A DNA stretch of 64,000 nucleotides from Gemmatimonadota bacterium. GTDB taxonomy: Bacteria; Gemmatimonadota; Gemmatimonadetes; Longimicrobiales; Longimicrobiaceae. A program made the translations under genes and the position numbers. Below are positions 1 through 9,611 of the stretch, piece by piece; position 1 is the stretch's first letter; the number at the start of each line of letters is the position of its first letter. The stretch spans positions 17,761-81,760 of the forward strand of contig JAIRKD010000061.1 in NCBI GenBank assembly GCA_031260285.1. The letters are read 5' to 3'. The notes beneath the pieces were generated by a model. It made no database searches and was not told the origin of the DNA. It saw only the letters and a list, made by a program, of their open reading frames with translations.

Positions 1-171
1 ACCGGTGAGGGAAGCCATCACCATTATTTTGATTCGATGGAGGGCGGCGTGAACCTCTTCCTGGGCGGGCATTATGCCACCGAAAGCTGGGGGCTGAAGG
101 CACTTGCCCGGAAGCTCGCAGACGAGTTCGATCTCGACTGGGAGTTTATCGATCATCCAACCGGCCTGTAG
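1..171 (+). CDS. C-terminal fragment of Nif3-like dinuclear metal-centre protein (YbgI/NIF3 family), truncated by window edge
   Basis: Frame 1 reads TGEGSHHHYFDSMEGGVNLFLGGHYATESWGLKALARKLADEFDLDWEFIDHPTGL*; the GHYATE...G.KALA motif is typical of NIF3 C-termini. Confidence 0.8.
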   Translation, partial: TGEGSHHHYFDSMEGGVNLFLGGHYATESWGLKALARKLADEFDLDWEFIDHPTGL

Positions 172-368
172 CTCCGGGATGGAAAGCCTGCCGGACTGGT
201 GGAAAGAGGGAAAGAGGGAAAGAGGGAACGTCAGATCAGCAGGAAGAATCCCGGGAGATAGAAAGCGGGAGAAACGCAAAGGAAAAAAGCAGGAGAGAAG
301 CCGCCCGGGTGGTGCAGCGGCACTGGCGCGCTCCCCCGGAAGACCGGGGGAGCGTTGTTGTCTCGACG

Positions 369-1274
369 CTATCTGATGCCGAGGTACTCGCGCGCGCTGT
401 CCCGCATTCCGGGAAGAAGAGCGCTGTGTTCAGAATACTCGGGGCGGTTCGCGGCGATCTCGGCATCAAAAGAATCGAGGAGGCGCTGGTAGAACGCCCG
501 GGCCGCATCCTTGTTGCCCATGGCGTCTTCCGTCTGGGCGGCGACAAACAGGCCGAAGAGATGCTCGGGAACCTCGTTGAGCATCGTACCAGCGGTGGCG
601 CGGGCAGCCTTGAGGTCGAGGGTGACAAGCTGCAGGAGCGCCACATGGTACCGCGAATCGAGGCTCGGATTCGGGATCATCTCGTAGGCGCTGATCGCCA
701 TCGGCGCAAACTGACGCGCCGCGCTGCTGTCACCCGCGGAGACGCTCGACATCACCCGGTTGAAAAGCCGGCCAGCAGCTTCCTCGGGGGACATTGAATT
801 CAGATCGATCTGGGTAGGGTCACCTCCACTCCCGCTGTTCGCGAAGGGCGCCACGGGCGCGGGCTGAGCTGCCTGTGATCCGGAATCGCTGAGGCGCGGA
901 AGCACGATGAACATGACGACGAGGAGGGCCACCAGCGAAGCCCCCGCCGCCAGGAGCGTGGAGGGATTTGCTCCGGTAGAGGTCGCTTCATTCACATCAA
1001 CCGTGTCGGAGGACCGGGCTGAACCGCTCCGTGCCCCGGTAGTTGCCGGGACACGCGGGTGCGCCGGAGAAGCGATGATCACAGCCGTATATTCGGCAGA
1101 TGACCCCGCTCCGACAGGGGTTCCACACATGTTGCAGAAACGTCCACCAACCGGAACCTCGTTCCCGCAGGCGGTACATTCAACCGGCGCGGTGCCCAGC
1201 GAGGCACCACAGGCAGAGCAGAAGTTGCCGCTCGCCGAAGCGCCGCAGGCGGGACATTGGGTGGCGGTCATCAT
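369..1274 (-). CDS. Zinc-ribbon domain membrane protein with TPR-like C-terminal region
   Basis: N-terminal CPACGASASGNFCSACG / CTACGNEVPVGGRFCNMCG double zinc ribbons, then one TM helix (LLAAGASLVALLVVMFIVLP). Confidence 0.8.
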   Translation of the reverse strand: MMTATQCPACGASASGNFCSACGASLGTAPVECTACGNEVPVGGRFCNMCGTPVGAGSSAEYTAVIIASPAHPRVPATTGARSGSARSSDTVDVNEATSTGANPSTLLAAGASLVALLVVMFIVLPRLSDSGSQAAQPAPVAPFANSGSGGDPTQIDLNSMSPEEAAGRLFNRVMSSVSAGDSSAARQFAPMAISAYEMIPNPSLDSRYHVALLQLVTLDLKAARATAGTMLNEVPEHLFGLFVAAQTEDAMGNKDAARAFYQRLLDSFDAEIAANRPEYSEHSALLPGMRDSAREYLGIR

Positions 1275-1445
1275 ACCTCCGGGTTCGTACTCCGTCCTGT
1301 GCTTGTGGGGAACCTCGAAATCTACCCGAAGAGGAAACCCGGTACAAGACGGATGCGCTGCCTGCGGTCAGGGGATGCCTCGGACAGGCGAAGGAGGCGT
1401 TGTTATCCAGGATAAAATATCCCCCAGGCACAGCGGCCGGGGAGC

Positions 1446-3590
1446 TCAGCTTTCGGGGGTGTTGCTCCGGAGCTCCTCCAGCCAGGCTGCCGCAACGGAA
1501 TCACTGGGCGCCCGCCAGTCTGTCCGGGGAGAGAGAGAGCCGACCCCCACCTTCGGACCGTTCGGCAGCGCGGACCGTTTGAACTGGCCGGTCTGGAAGA
1601 AGCGCCTGAGAAAGACCTCCAGCCAGTGCCGGATCGTGGCAAGATCATACTCCCGACAGTCTTCAGACCGGGGACCGGAATGGTCTCCGGAGCGGGAACC
1701 GGAGCCGGTATCTGCACAGAAACGGGCGGGCCACTCACCTTTCGCGGTGTCACCCCAGGCGTGCAGCGCGAGGAAGGCAACCTTGCTCGGGCGGAAGCCG
1801 AACCGGGTGATGTAATACAGGTTGAAGTCCTGCAGTCCGTAGGGACCGATCACCTGTTCGGTGCTCTGTATTCCCTTCCCGGCCTTCCTTCCGTTCTTCT
1901 TCCCTTCTCCCTGCTCCTGCCCGTGCCCATCTTCTCCGGGTACCAGCTCGGGAGAGATTTCCGTTTCCAGGATGGACAGGAGTACCTCGCCCGCCTCGGG
2001 GCCCGGCTTGTTCTGTTCCGCAATCCAGCGGACCAGGTACTGGATCAGCGTCTTGGGGACCGAAACGTTCACGTTGTAGTGGGACATATGGTCCCCTACC
2101 CCGTAGGTTGTCCATCCGAGAGCAAGCTCGCTCAGATCCCCCGTTCCAACCACCAGCGCGTTATGGTGGTTGGCGAGACGGAAGAGATGGGAGGTGCGCT
2201 CACCAGCCTGCACGTTTTCGAAGGTTGTGTCGTATACCGGCTGACCTTCCCCGGCAGGATGGCCGATGTCCTCCAGCATGCGCTGGGCGCTCGGCCGGAT
2301 GTCGATCTCCTCCGCTGTAACCCCGAGCGCCGCCATCAGCCGGGTTGCGCTGCCGCGGGTGTGGCTGCTGGTGGCAAAGCCGGGCATGCTGTACCCGAGG
2401 ATATTTGTCCGCGGAAGGCCCAGCTGATCCATCGCCCTGGCCGCTACAATCAGCGCCAGTGCTGAGTCGAGTCCTCCCGAGACTCCGATCACCACCTTCT
2501 CCAGTCCGCTTGCCCGCAGGCGTCTGACGAGTCCCTGCGTCTGGATCTCGTACACCTCGCGGCAGAAGTCATCCGGATTGTCCTGCCCCGAGGGGAGGTA
2601 CGGGAAGCGCTGAACTTCCCGGTTCAGGGTTACCGGCTGGTCCGGGAGCACAGCTTCAAACGGGATCCTCCGGACACCCGCGATCTCCTGACGGGCATCC
2701 GCGATTGCGTCGGAGAAGGTGGAGAGTGTTGCCCGTTCGAACTGGATCCGTTCGAGATCCAGATCCCCGAAAACGACCTGATCCTCATTGGAGAAGCGGG
2801 TTGATTCCGCGATCCGTTCACCGTTCTCGTAGATCAGCGCGTGACCATCCCAGGCCAGATCGGTGGTTGATTCACCAGAACCGGCGGAGGTGTAGAGGCA
2901 GGCTGATACAGATCGGGTTGACCGGGACGCGCAGAGGAGGTGACGCCGGGCGGCCTTCCCCGTCGTAACGTTGCTCGCCGCGAGGGTGCAGAGCACAGTG
3001 GCTCCGGCCAGGGCGCCAGCTGTTGCGGGTGACCGGAGGGCTGAGAGATCATCCCCGATATCCACGGCAATCAGCAGATCCGGAAGGTTGACCGCCTCGA
3101 AGACCAGGCTGGCGCCGAACGGGACAGACTGACCCAGCAGTATGACAGCATCCGCGGCAGCGGCCCGTGCGGCGGAAAACTGGCGGGCCTCGGAGAACTC
3201 CCCATGGTTCACCAGGTAGCTCTTCGGAACAACTCCCAGGATCCGTCCCCGGCTGATGAGTACGGCGCAGTTGAAAAGCTGCGAACCGAAGCGGAGCGGA
3301 GCGCCGACAATCAGCAGCGGAACAAGCGTCCGGCTTTCCTCCACCAGTGTCGCGAGGCCCTCCTCCACCGCCCGCAACAATGCATCCTGCCGGAAGAGAT
3401 CGTCGTTTGTGTACGCGGAAAGCCCCAGCTCCGGGAAGAGCGCGATCACCGCCCCGCCTTCAGACGCCCGTCTCGCAAGCGCAACCGTTTTCCGGACGTT
3501 GTGGGCCGGGTTGGACACCTCAACCCCCGGAATACACACCGCCGTCCTGATGAACCCGTGCGCGTAAAGCGAATGAAAGTTGTTCTTCAT
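1446..3590 (-). CDS. nadE: Glutamine-dependent NAD+ synthetase (nitrilase domain + NAD synthase domain)
   Basis: 714 aa; nitrilase-like N-terminus, [21 protein letters not shown]-loop and [27 protein letters not shown] motifs. Confidence 0.95.
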   Translation of the reverse strand: MKNNFHSLYAHGFIRTAVCIPGVEVSNPAHNVRKTVALARRASEGGAVIALFPELGLSAYTNDDLFRQDALLRAVEEGLATLVEESRTLVPLLIVGAPLRFGSQLFNCAVLISRGRILGVVPKSYLVNHGEFSEARQFSAARAAAADAVILLGQSVPFGASLVFEAVNLPDLLIAVDIGDDLSALRSPATAGALAGATVLCTLAASNVTTGKAARRHLLCASRSTRSVSACLYTSAGSGESTTDLAWDGHALIYENGERIAESTRFSNEDQVVFGDLDLERIQFERATLSTFSDAIADARQEIAGVRRIPFEAVLPDQPVTLNREVQRFPYLPSGQDNPDDFCREVYEIQTQGLVRRLRASGLEKVVIGVSGGLDSALALIVAARAMDQLGLPRTNILGYSMPGFATSSHTRGSATRLMAALGVTAEEIDIRPSAQRMLEDIGHPAGEGQPVYDTTFENVQAGERTSHLFRLANHHNALVVGTGDLSELALGWTTYGVGDHMSHYNVNVSVPKTLIQYLVRWIAEQNKPGPEAGEVLLSILETEISPELVPGEDGHGQEQGEGKKNGRKAGKGIQSTEQVIGPYGLQDFNLYYITRFGFRPSKVAFLALHAWGDTAKGEWPARFCADTGSGSRSGDHSGPRSEDCREYDLATIRHWLEVFLRRFFQTGQFKRSALPNGPKVGVGSLSPRTDWRAPSDSVAAAWLEELRSNTPES

Positions 3591-3718
3591 TCAGGAAAGG
3601 TTACCGGTTGCGGGTGTTGAGGCAAGCAATGATGGTCGCATAAACCGTTGCACAGCCGGGGACACCCCTCATGGTCGGCTGCGGAAGAAGGCGTCGGGGT
3701 GCCACTTCCCTTCCCCCG

Positions 3719-4654
3719 TTATCCGGGGATGGGTGTCAGCGGCGGTTCACCACGCAGTACGGCCGCCGCATTTTCGCAGGCCATTCGAGCCATCGCGGTC
3801 CGCGTCTTCGGGGTCGCGGAGCCGATATGGGGAAGCAGCACCACGTTTTCGAGATCCTGAAGACCGGGGTGAACCTTCGGCTCATGTTCATAGACATCAA
3901 GGCCGGCTCCCGCGAGATGCCCGTCATGGAGCGCCGTAACCAGCGCCTGTTCGTCAATGAACGCTCCCCGCGCCGTATTCACCAGATAACTCCCCCGCTG
4001 CATCAGACGGAAAGTCGCTGTGTCGAGATGATGATGGAGCGAGGGTGAATAGGCGGCGTGGATTGAGAGGATATCACTGGTCCGGAAGAGCGTGTCCCGA
4101 TCCACCCGGGTTGCTTCAAGCGCCTGCTCAACCGCCGGGTTGATCGGCCCGCGGCTATGATACTGGATGATCGCGCCAGAGGCACGGACGCGTCGCGCGT
4201 ACGCCTGCCCGATCCTGCCCATCCCGAGGATCCCGACCCGGGCGCCCTGGATATCTCCCTGCAGATAATCCCCGAACCCCCATCCGCTGAACTCTCCCCG
4301 ACGCAGACTCCGCTCCGCCGCGGGCAGCCCCCGGACAACCGCAAGCGTAAGCAGCAGCGCGATATCCGCGGTTGCCTCGGTGAGGACGCCCGGCGTGTTG
4401 GTCAGGATAATCCCCCGCTCCCGGGCGGCTGGAATGTCCAGATTGTCATAGCCGACCCCCGCGTTGGCGACGATCCGCAACCGGGGCGCCTCCTCCAGAA
4501 GCGAGGCTCCCACCCGCACGTTCACCGGAGTGATGAGCGCCTCCGCCTCTCCCAGCGCTTCCCGCCACCCCGCCGGACCCACCACGGAGCCAACCCCTTC
4601 AAGCAGCTCTGATGCCTCTTCAGGAAGCTCAACCGCGGTGACGATCTGTTTCAT
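3719..4654 (-). CDS. D-2-hydroxyacid dehydrogenase (glyoxylate/hydroxypyruvate reductase-like)
   Basis: 311 aa; VGILGMGRIGQAYARRV Rossmann motif, NTARGAFIDEQALV, LLPHIGSAT catalytic His motif. Confidence 0.93.
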   Translation of the reverse strand: MKQIVTAVELPEEASELLEGVGSVVGPAGWREALGEAEALITPVNVRVGASLLEEAPRLRIVANAGVGYDNLDIPAARERGIILTNTPGVLTEATADIALLLTLAVVRGLPAAERSLRRGEFSGWGFGDYLQGDIQGARVGILGMGRIGQAYARRVRASGAIIQYHSRGPINPAVEQALEATRVDRDTLFRTSDILSIHAAYSPSLHHHLDTATFRLMQRGSYLVNTARGAFIDEQALVTALHDGHLAGAGLDVYEHEPKVHPGLQDLENVVLLPHIGSATPKTRTAMARMACENAAAVLRGEPPLTPIPG

Positions 4655-4671
4655 CTGAACCCCCGGATCCG

Positions 4672-5103
4672 ATGGATGACCACATTCAGGACCTTATCCT
4701 GCATGCGTCCTGTCCGCCAGCGGTGCAGCCTCCGGAACCCTCCGGGCTGAACACCCTCCGCAGGGGCTGTCATGGTTCCGCCGTAGCTCCGATGCTGGAT
4801 TCCGGACCCCTTCCCAATCGGCTTGCGGAAGGAGAAATTGCATGGGTTCTGCCGGAATCCATGTCCCCGGAACGGATGGAGGGAAGGATCAGCCAGCTCG
4901 AATCCAGGCACTTCTTCTGTACGGGTGATCAGGTCCGTTCCGTGGATGGTCGCGCCGGATGGATCACCGAGTCCTGGACCCATTTTGCCTCGGTACAGTG
5001 GGAAAACGGGACAGTCGGAGAGGTGGATCAGTTCGACGAATCGCTGTCTGTGGAGGTCCGCGCGGTTGACCGCGGTGCGCCGCCCCCCGGTGTTACCAGG
5101 TAG
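4672..5103 (+). CDS. Hypothetical protein (second half, from about MSPERMEGRISQLESR, looks most protein-like)
   Basis: Open frame directly before 5115 ORF; composition plausible but no family recognised. Confidence 0.35.
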   Translation: MDDHIQDLILHASCPPAVQPPEPSGLNTLRRGCHGSAVAPMLDSGPLPNRLAEGEIAWVLPESMSPERMEGRISQLESRHFFCTGDQVRSVDGRAGWITESWTHFASVQWENGTVGEVDQFDESLSVEVRAVDRGAPPPGVTR

Positions 5104-5114
5104 AGGGAAAAGGT

Positions 5115-5447
5115 ATGGAATATCAGCAGGCTGTGGACTTCGAATTCCCCGCCCCGTCGCTTACTCCGACCATCGAGCGCGGGGTTCGCGGGCGCCGCGG
5201 AGAGGAAGGAATGCTTCTTCGTGCCCCGGGAAGCGAAGCCCTGAGCTGGGATCTGGAGATGGAGGTCGCCACCGCCCGCAGGGAATGGCTCTGTGACCAG
5301 CAGGCCTGGTGGATCGGCGCGAGCTACTTCCGCACCGTGATTGATATCGTTCTTCGCTCGTTTCCCTCAGTGCTTGTTCTCGGTGCCACGGAGGATCATC
5401 TGATCTCCCGTGACGGCACCAGCGTCCTCCAGGGGCGCCTGCTCTGA
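5115..5447 (+). CDS. Hypothetical protein
   Basis: 110 aa, no competing frame with better composition; no family recognised. Confidence 0.5.
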   Translation: MEYQQAVDFEFPAPSLTPTIERGVRGRRGEEGMLLRAPGSEALSWDLEMEVATARREWLCDQQAWWIGASYFRTVIDIVLRSFPSVLVLGATEDHLISRDGTSVLQGRLL

Positions 5448-5580
5448 ATGACCCTGTCCGGGGACGTCAGGTATTCTACCCTACGGCAGTCATGACGTTT
5501 ACCCGGGGGTGATCCGGAGGCTCAGCTCCACCTTCCGGTCCCTTTGCCGGTTGTATTACCCTCCCCTTCCCGACCTTTTG

Positions 5581-5850
5581 AATGGATAACAGTTGCATTT
5601 ATCAACTGATGAATGGGTTTGTATAGAGGGAGAAAAGCTGCGGGTGAGGGCGGATGGTTGTTACAGGCTGGTCTTTTCGGGACTTCGGGGGGGCGAACCG
5701 GTTATCCATATCAGCCGGCCTTCTGTCGTTTCTGATACGCATTCCCACTCTCCGTATCCGTGGAGAACTCCGGGATTCTTCGGTCTAACCAGAAAAATGT
5801 GTGGATAAGTGCATTTCAGCGTGTGGATAACCCCCACTATTGTGGATAAG
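5581..5850 (+). other. DnaA-box cluster; candidate replication-origin-like or DnaA-controlled region
   Basis: Exact TGTGGATAA at 5800-5808, 5822-5830, 5841-5849; one-mismatch TTATCCATA at 5702-5710; weaker AATGGATAA at 5581-5589; inside a ~700-bp intergenic region between divergent genes. Confidence 0.5.
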
Positions 5851-6148
5851 CCGCATGAAACCCGAAGCCGACCGAAGTTGCTGGAAATGCGGAGTATAGC
5901 TCAAAATGTGACAGAAATGTTCCACGGGGCTGACCAGAGAGAACGGATGCTGAATGGTCGCTCCGGGTCTGATTAAGGACCGCTGAAAACCGGAATCCAG
6001 GCCGGAAAAAATCTCCGGATCAAGCCCCTTCCAGGGAAACCAAAAACGGTCAGGCGTTTCTGTGATCCATGTCTGGATCGGGTATCTGTTGTTGTTTGCA
6101 ACATTTGAATCGGCAGTCTGAAAACAACTGGAACCAGCGGGATCGGGA

Positions 6149-7102
6149 GTGGAGATGCCGGAGAGCGAATCGGGAGGGCGGGGTGAGCTGGCGATCCGGT
6201 GCAGGGGGCTCGCAAAACGCTTCGGGGAAACGGTAGCGCTCCGCTCGGTGGATCTGGAGGTCCGCCGGGGGGAGTGTTTTGGTCTGCTTGGACCAAACGG
6301 GGCGGGGAAGACAACCACCATCGAGATTCTTGAGGGGCTGCAGTTTCCTGACGCGGGAGAGGTGGAGGTGCTGGGGCTCGGGTGGGCGGACAGCTCCGCG
6401 GAGCTCCGGAGCCGGCTGGGGATCCAGCTTCAGGAAACGGAGCTGCCGGAGCGGCTCAAGGTCCGGGAGGTGGTCGCGCTCTTCCGGGCGATGACGCCCC
6501 GGGGTCCGACGGTTGAATCGCTGATCGATCAGGTGCTTCTGGGAGACAAAAGCGGCAGCCTTGTCCGGCAGCTTTCGGGTGGGCAGAAGCAGCGTCTCTC
6601 CCTGGCATGCGCACTGGCGGGTGACCCTGACATCCTCTTTCTCGATGAGCCGACCACGGGTCTGGACCCGCAGTCGCGCCGGCATATCTGGGATATCTGC
6701 AACGAGTTCCGCGCCCGGGGCGGGACGATCCTGCTGACCACCCACTTCATGGATGAAGCGGAGCGGCTCGCGGACCGTCTGGCGATCATCGATCAGGGGA
6801 AGGTTCTGGTGGAAGGCAGCCCACGTGAGCTGATCGCGGGGCTGGGCGGTGATCACATCGTCGATTTTGAGATGTCCGCGCCACTGGATCCTTCCGTCTA
6901 CAGCACTCTGCCCGCAGTGACCCGTGTGGACTCGGTGGTCGGGCACCAGCGGCTGGCCACCCTGGCGCCACACCGGACGATCCAGGCGCTTTTCCAGCTC
7001 GCTGAACAGTCGGGTGTGGAGATGACCGCGCTCAGCACCCATAACGCCACCCTCGACGACGTTTTCCTCGCGATGACAGGAAGGCAGCTCCGTGACAACT
7101 GA
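6149..7102 (+). CDS. ABC transporter ATP-binding protein (ABC-2/CcmA-like)
   Basis: Walker A GPNGAGKTT, signature LSGGQKQRLSLA, Walker B ILFLDEPTTGLDP. Confidence 0.95.
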   Translation: MEMPESESGGRGELAIRCRGLAKRFGETVALRSVDLEVRRGECFGLLGPNGAGKTTTIEILEGLQFPDAGEVEVLGLGWADSSAELRSRLGIQLQETELPERLKVREVVALFRAMTPRGPTVESLIDQVLLGDKSGSLVRQLSGGQKQRLSLACALAGDPDILFLDEPTTGLDPQSRRHIWDICNEFRARGGTILLTTHFMDEAERLADRLAIIDQGKVLVEGSPRELIAGLGGDHIVDFEMSAPLDPSVYSTLPAVTRVDSVVGHQRLATLAPHRTIQALFQLAEQSGVEMTALSTHNATLDDVFLAMTGRQLRDN

Positions 7103-7138
7103 GATCATCTGTCCGCCTCGACTTCGGGGGGAAGGGAA

Positions 7139-8173
7139 ATGAGCGTTCGCGCGATCCGGGAACTCGCGCTGATGCGGGTTCGCACCTTCCTTCGTGAGCC
7201 GGAGGCGTTCTTCTGGACCTTCGGGTTCCCGATTCTGATGACGATCGGTCTGGGTCTGGCATTCCGCGAGGAGGCGGCTCCGGCGCCCGTGCTGATCGGG
7301 GTTGAGACCGGCACCGTGGCGGAGAGCTGGTTCGGGGCCCTCTCGGCAGACCCCGAGCTGGAGCCGATGTGGCTCGACACGGAAGCAGCTGACCGAGCGC
7401 TGCGCAGGGGTGAGGTTCCACTGGTTCTGAGCGGTGCGGACACACTGGTATTCCGCTACGACCCCGCCCGGGAGGAGAGTCGGGTGGCCCGTCTGCTGGC
7501 GGAGGCGGCGATCCAGCGGGGAGCAGGGGTGGAGCCGGCGGTGGTGATCAACAGTGACGCAAACCGGCTTCCCGGCGGGCGTTATATCGACTGGCTGGTG
7601 CCCGGTCTGATCGGCCTCAACCTGATGAGCACGGGCATATGGGGGATCGGCTTCGGGCTGGTCTTCATGCGTGAGAAGAAGCAGCTGAAGCGGCTGGTTG
7701 CAACCCCGATGAAGCGGAGTGACTTCCTCATCGCGCAGCTCTTCGGCCGGCTGGCGTTTGTGCTGATCGAGGTGCCTCCGGTGGTGATCTTCGGCTGGCT
7801 GGCCTTCGGGGTCCGGATGGTTGGCTCACCGGCGCTCTTCACAATGGTGGTTTTCCTCGGGGCACTGGCGTTTGCGGGGATCGGGCTGCTGGCGGCTTCC
7901 CGCGCAAAAACCATCGAAGGGGTGGGAGGCATCAACAACCTCATCATGGTCCCGATGTTTGTGCTCTCAGGAGTGTTCTTCAGCCCAAACCGTTTCCCTG
8001 AAGTGATGCAGCCATTTATCCGCGCTCTGCCGCTGACGGCTCTTAACGGTGCGCTCCGGGGCGTCTATAACGAGGGGCTCGGTTTTGGCGCGATTGCTCC
8101 GGAGATCGCCATCCTCAGCATCTGGACCATTGTGACCTTTGTGGTTGCACTGCGGATCTTCCGGTGGCGATAG
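7139..8173 (+). CDS. ABC-2 type transporter permease
   Basis: 344 aa with C-terminal TM helices, directly downstream of the ATPase. Confidence 0.9.
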   Translation: MSVRAIRELALMRVRTFLREPEAFFWTFGFPILMTIGLGLAFREEAAPAPVLIGVETGTVAESWFGALSADPELEPMWLDTEAADRALRRGEVPLVLSGADTLVFRYDPAREESRVARLLAEAAIQRGAGVEPAVVINSDANRLPGGRYIDWLVPGLIGLNLMSTGIWGIGFGLVFMREKKQLKRLVATPMKRSDFLIAQLFGRLAFVLIEVPPVVIFGWLAFGVRMVGSPALFTMVVFLGALAFAGIGLLAASRAKTIEGVGGINNLIMVPMFVLSGVFFSPNRFPEVMQPFIRALPLTALNGALRGVYNEGLGFGAIAPEIAILSIWTIVTFVVALRIFRWR

Positions 8174-8228
8174 TCGGATGTAACCGCTGGTGATTGACGT
8201 CTGAAGTCTTCTTTCACGGAAACGATCC

Positions 8229-9611
8229 ATGGTCATCGAGAGCCGGAACCCGGTGACGGGTGAACTGCTGGCGAGTTTTGAAGAACTCCTGCCGGAGGAG
8301 GTCGAGAAGCGGCTGGCCATCTCCCGGGCGGCGTTTGAAGCTCATCACACGACGTCTTTTGCCCACCGGGCGGAGAAGCTCCGGAAGGTTGCTGCGATCC
8401 TGGAAGCGGAGTGCCGGACGTTTGCCGGGCTGATGACCGCCGAGATGGGGAAAACGATCACCGCGTCTCTCGCGGAGGTGGCCAAAAGTGCGCGAGGCTG
8501 CCGTTTCTACGCAGACGGAGGCGCGGCGATGCTGGCGGATGAGATGGTTGACTCACCGACCGGCCGGGCCTTTGTCCGGTATCAGCCGATCGGGCCGGTG
8601 CTGGCGGTGATGCCCTGGAACTTCCCCTTCTGGCAGGTGATCCGCTTTGCCGCGCCGGCGCTGATGGCGGGGAACGTCTGCCTGCTGAAACACGCCTCGA
8701 ATGTGCCGCAGTGTGCGCTGGCGCTGGAGGAGATCTTCCGGCGGGCGGGCTTTGATCAGGGGGAGTTCCAGACGCTTCTCATCGGTTCGGAGGCAACCGG
8801 GCCGGTGATTGACGACCCTCGCGTCCGCGCGGTTACGCTCACGGGAAGCACTGCCGCGGGAAGATCAGTGGCGGCCCGTGCGGGGGGTGCCATCAAGAAG
8901 ACAGTCCTCGAACTGGGTGGGAGCGACCCGTTTATTGTTACCGCCAACTGTGACTTTGAAAAGACGGTGGCCGCCGCTGTTGCCTCAAGAACGGTGAACA
9001 ACGGACAGTCGTGTATCGCCGCCAAGCGGTTTCTGGTGGAAGATGCGATCTACGAACGGTTTACGACGAGCTTTGTGGCGGCGCTGGAGAAGCTCCGGGT
9101 TGGGGATCCGATGGATGAGAGAACCCAGCTTGGCCCGCTCGCAACTGCTGCGATCCGTGATGAGGTGGAAGACCAGGTCCGGCGCGCCGTAGATGGAGGT
9201 GCCCGGCTGCTCACGGGAGGCACCCGGCTCCCGGGTCCCGGGAACTACTTCCCCCCAACCGCGATCGACAGGATTCCTCCGGGCAACCCCGCCCGGGTTG
9301 AGGAGATCTTCGGTCCGGTGGCTTCCATCATCCGCTTCCATACCCTTGAGGAGGCGATTACACTCGCCAACGAGACGGCGTTCGGCCTGGGAAGCAGTGT
9401 CTGGACGCTGGATGAGGAGGAGCAGCGCCGTTTTATCGACGGAATCGAGGCGGGAATGGTGTTTGTGAACGCTATCGTCGCCTCGGATCCGCCGCTGCCG
9501 TTTGGCGGGGTCAAGGAATCCGGTTACGGCCGGGAGCTCGGAAGCTGGGGGATCCGGGAGTTTGTGAACGTAAAGGCGGTCTGGGTGGACCAGGCGGGCG
9601 GCTCACGCTGA
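8229..9611 (+). CDS. NAD(P)-dependent aldehyde dehydrogenase (succinate-semialdehyde dehydrogenase-like)
   Basis: PWNFPFWQVIRFAAPALMAGN, VLELGGSDPFIV, NNGQSCIAAKRF active-site motifs. Confidence 0.94.
   Translation: MVIESRNPVTGELLASFEELLPEEVEKRLAISRAAFEAHHTTSFAHRAEKLRKVAAILEAECRTFAGLMTAEMGKTITASLAEVAKSARGCRFYADGGAAMLADEMVDSPTGRAFVRYQPIGPVLAVMPWNFPFWQVIRFAAPALMAGNVCLLKHASNVPQCALALEEIFRRAGFDQGEFQTLLIGSEATGPVIDDPRVRAVTLTGSTAAGRSVAARAGGAIKKTVLELGGSDPFIVTANCDFEKTVAAAVASRTVNNGQSCIAAKRFLVEDAIYERFTTSFVAALEKLRVGDPMDERTQLGPLATAAIRDEVEDQVRRAVDGGARLLTGGTRLPGPGNYFPPTAIDRIPPGNPARVEEIFGPVASIIRFHTLEEAITLANETAFGLGSSVWTLDEEEQRRFIDGIEAGMVFVNAIVASDPPLPFGGVKESGYGRELGSWGIREFVNVKAVWVDQAGGSR

Noticed and set aside
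5593-5808. 71-aa ORF in the DnaA-box region
   Set aside because: Ends within a DnaA box, unusual composition, no RBS recognised; region is better explained as non-coding
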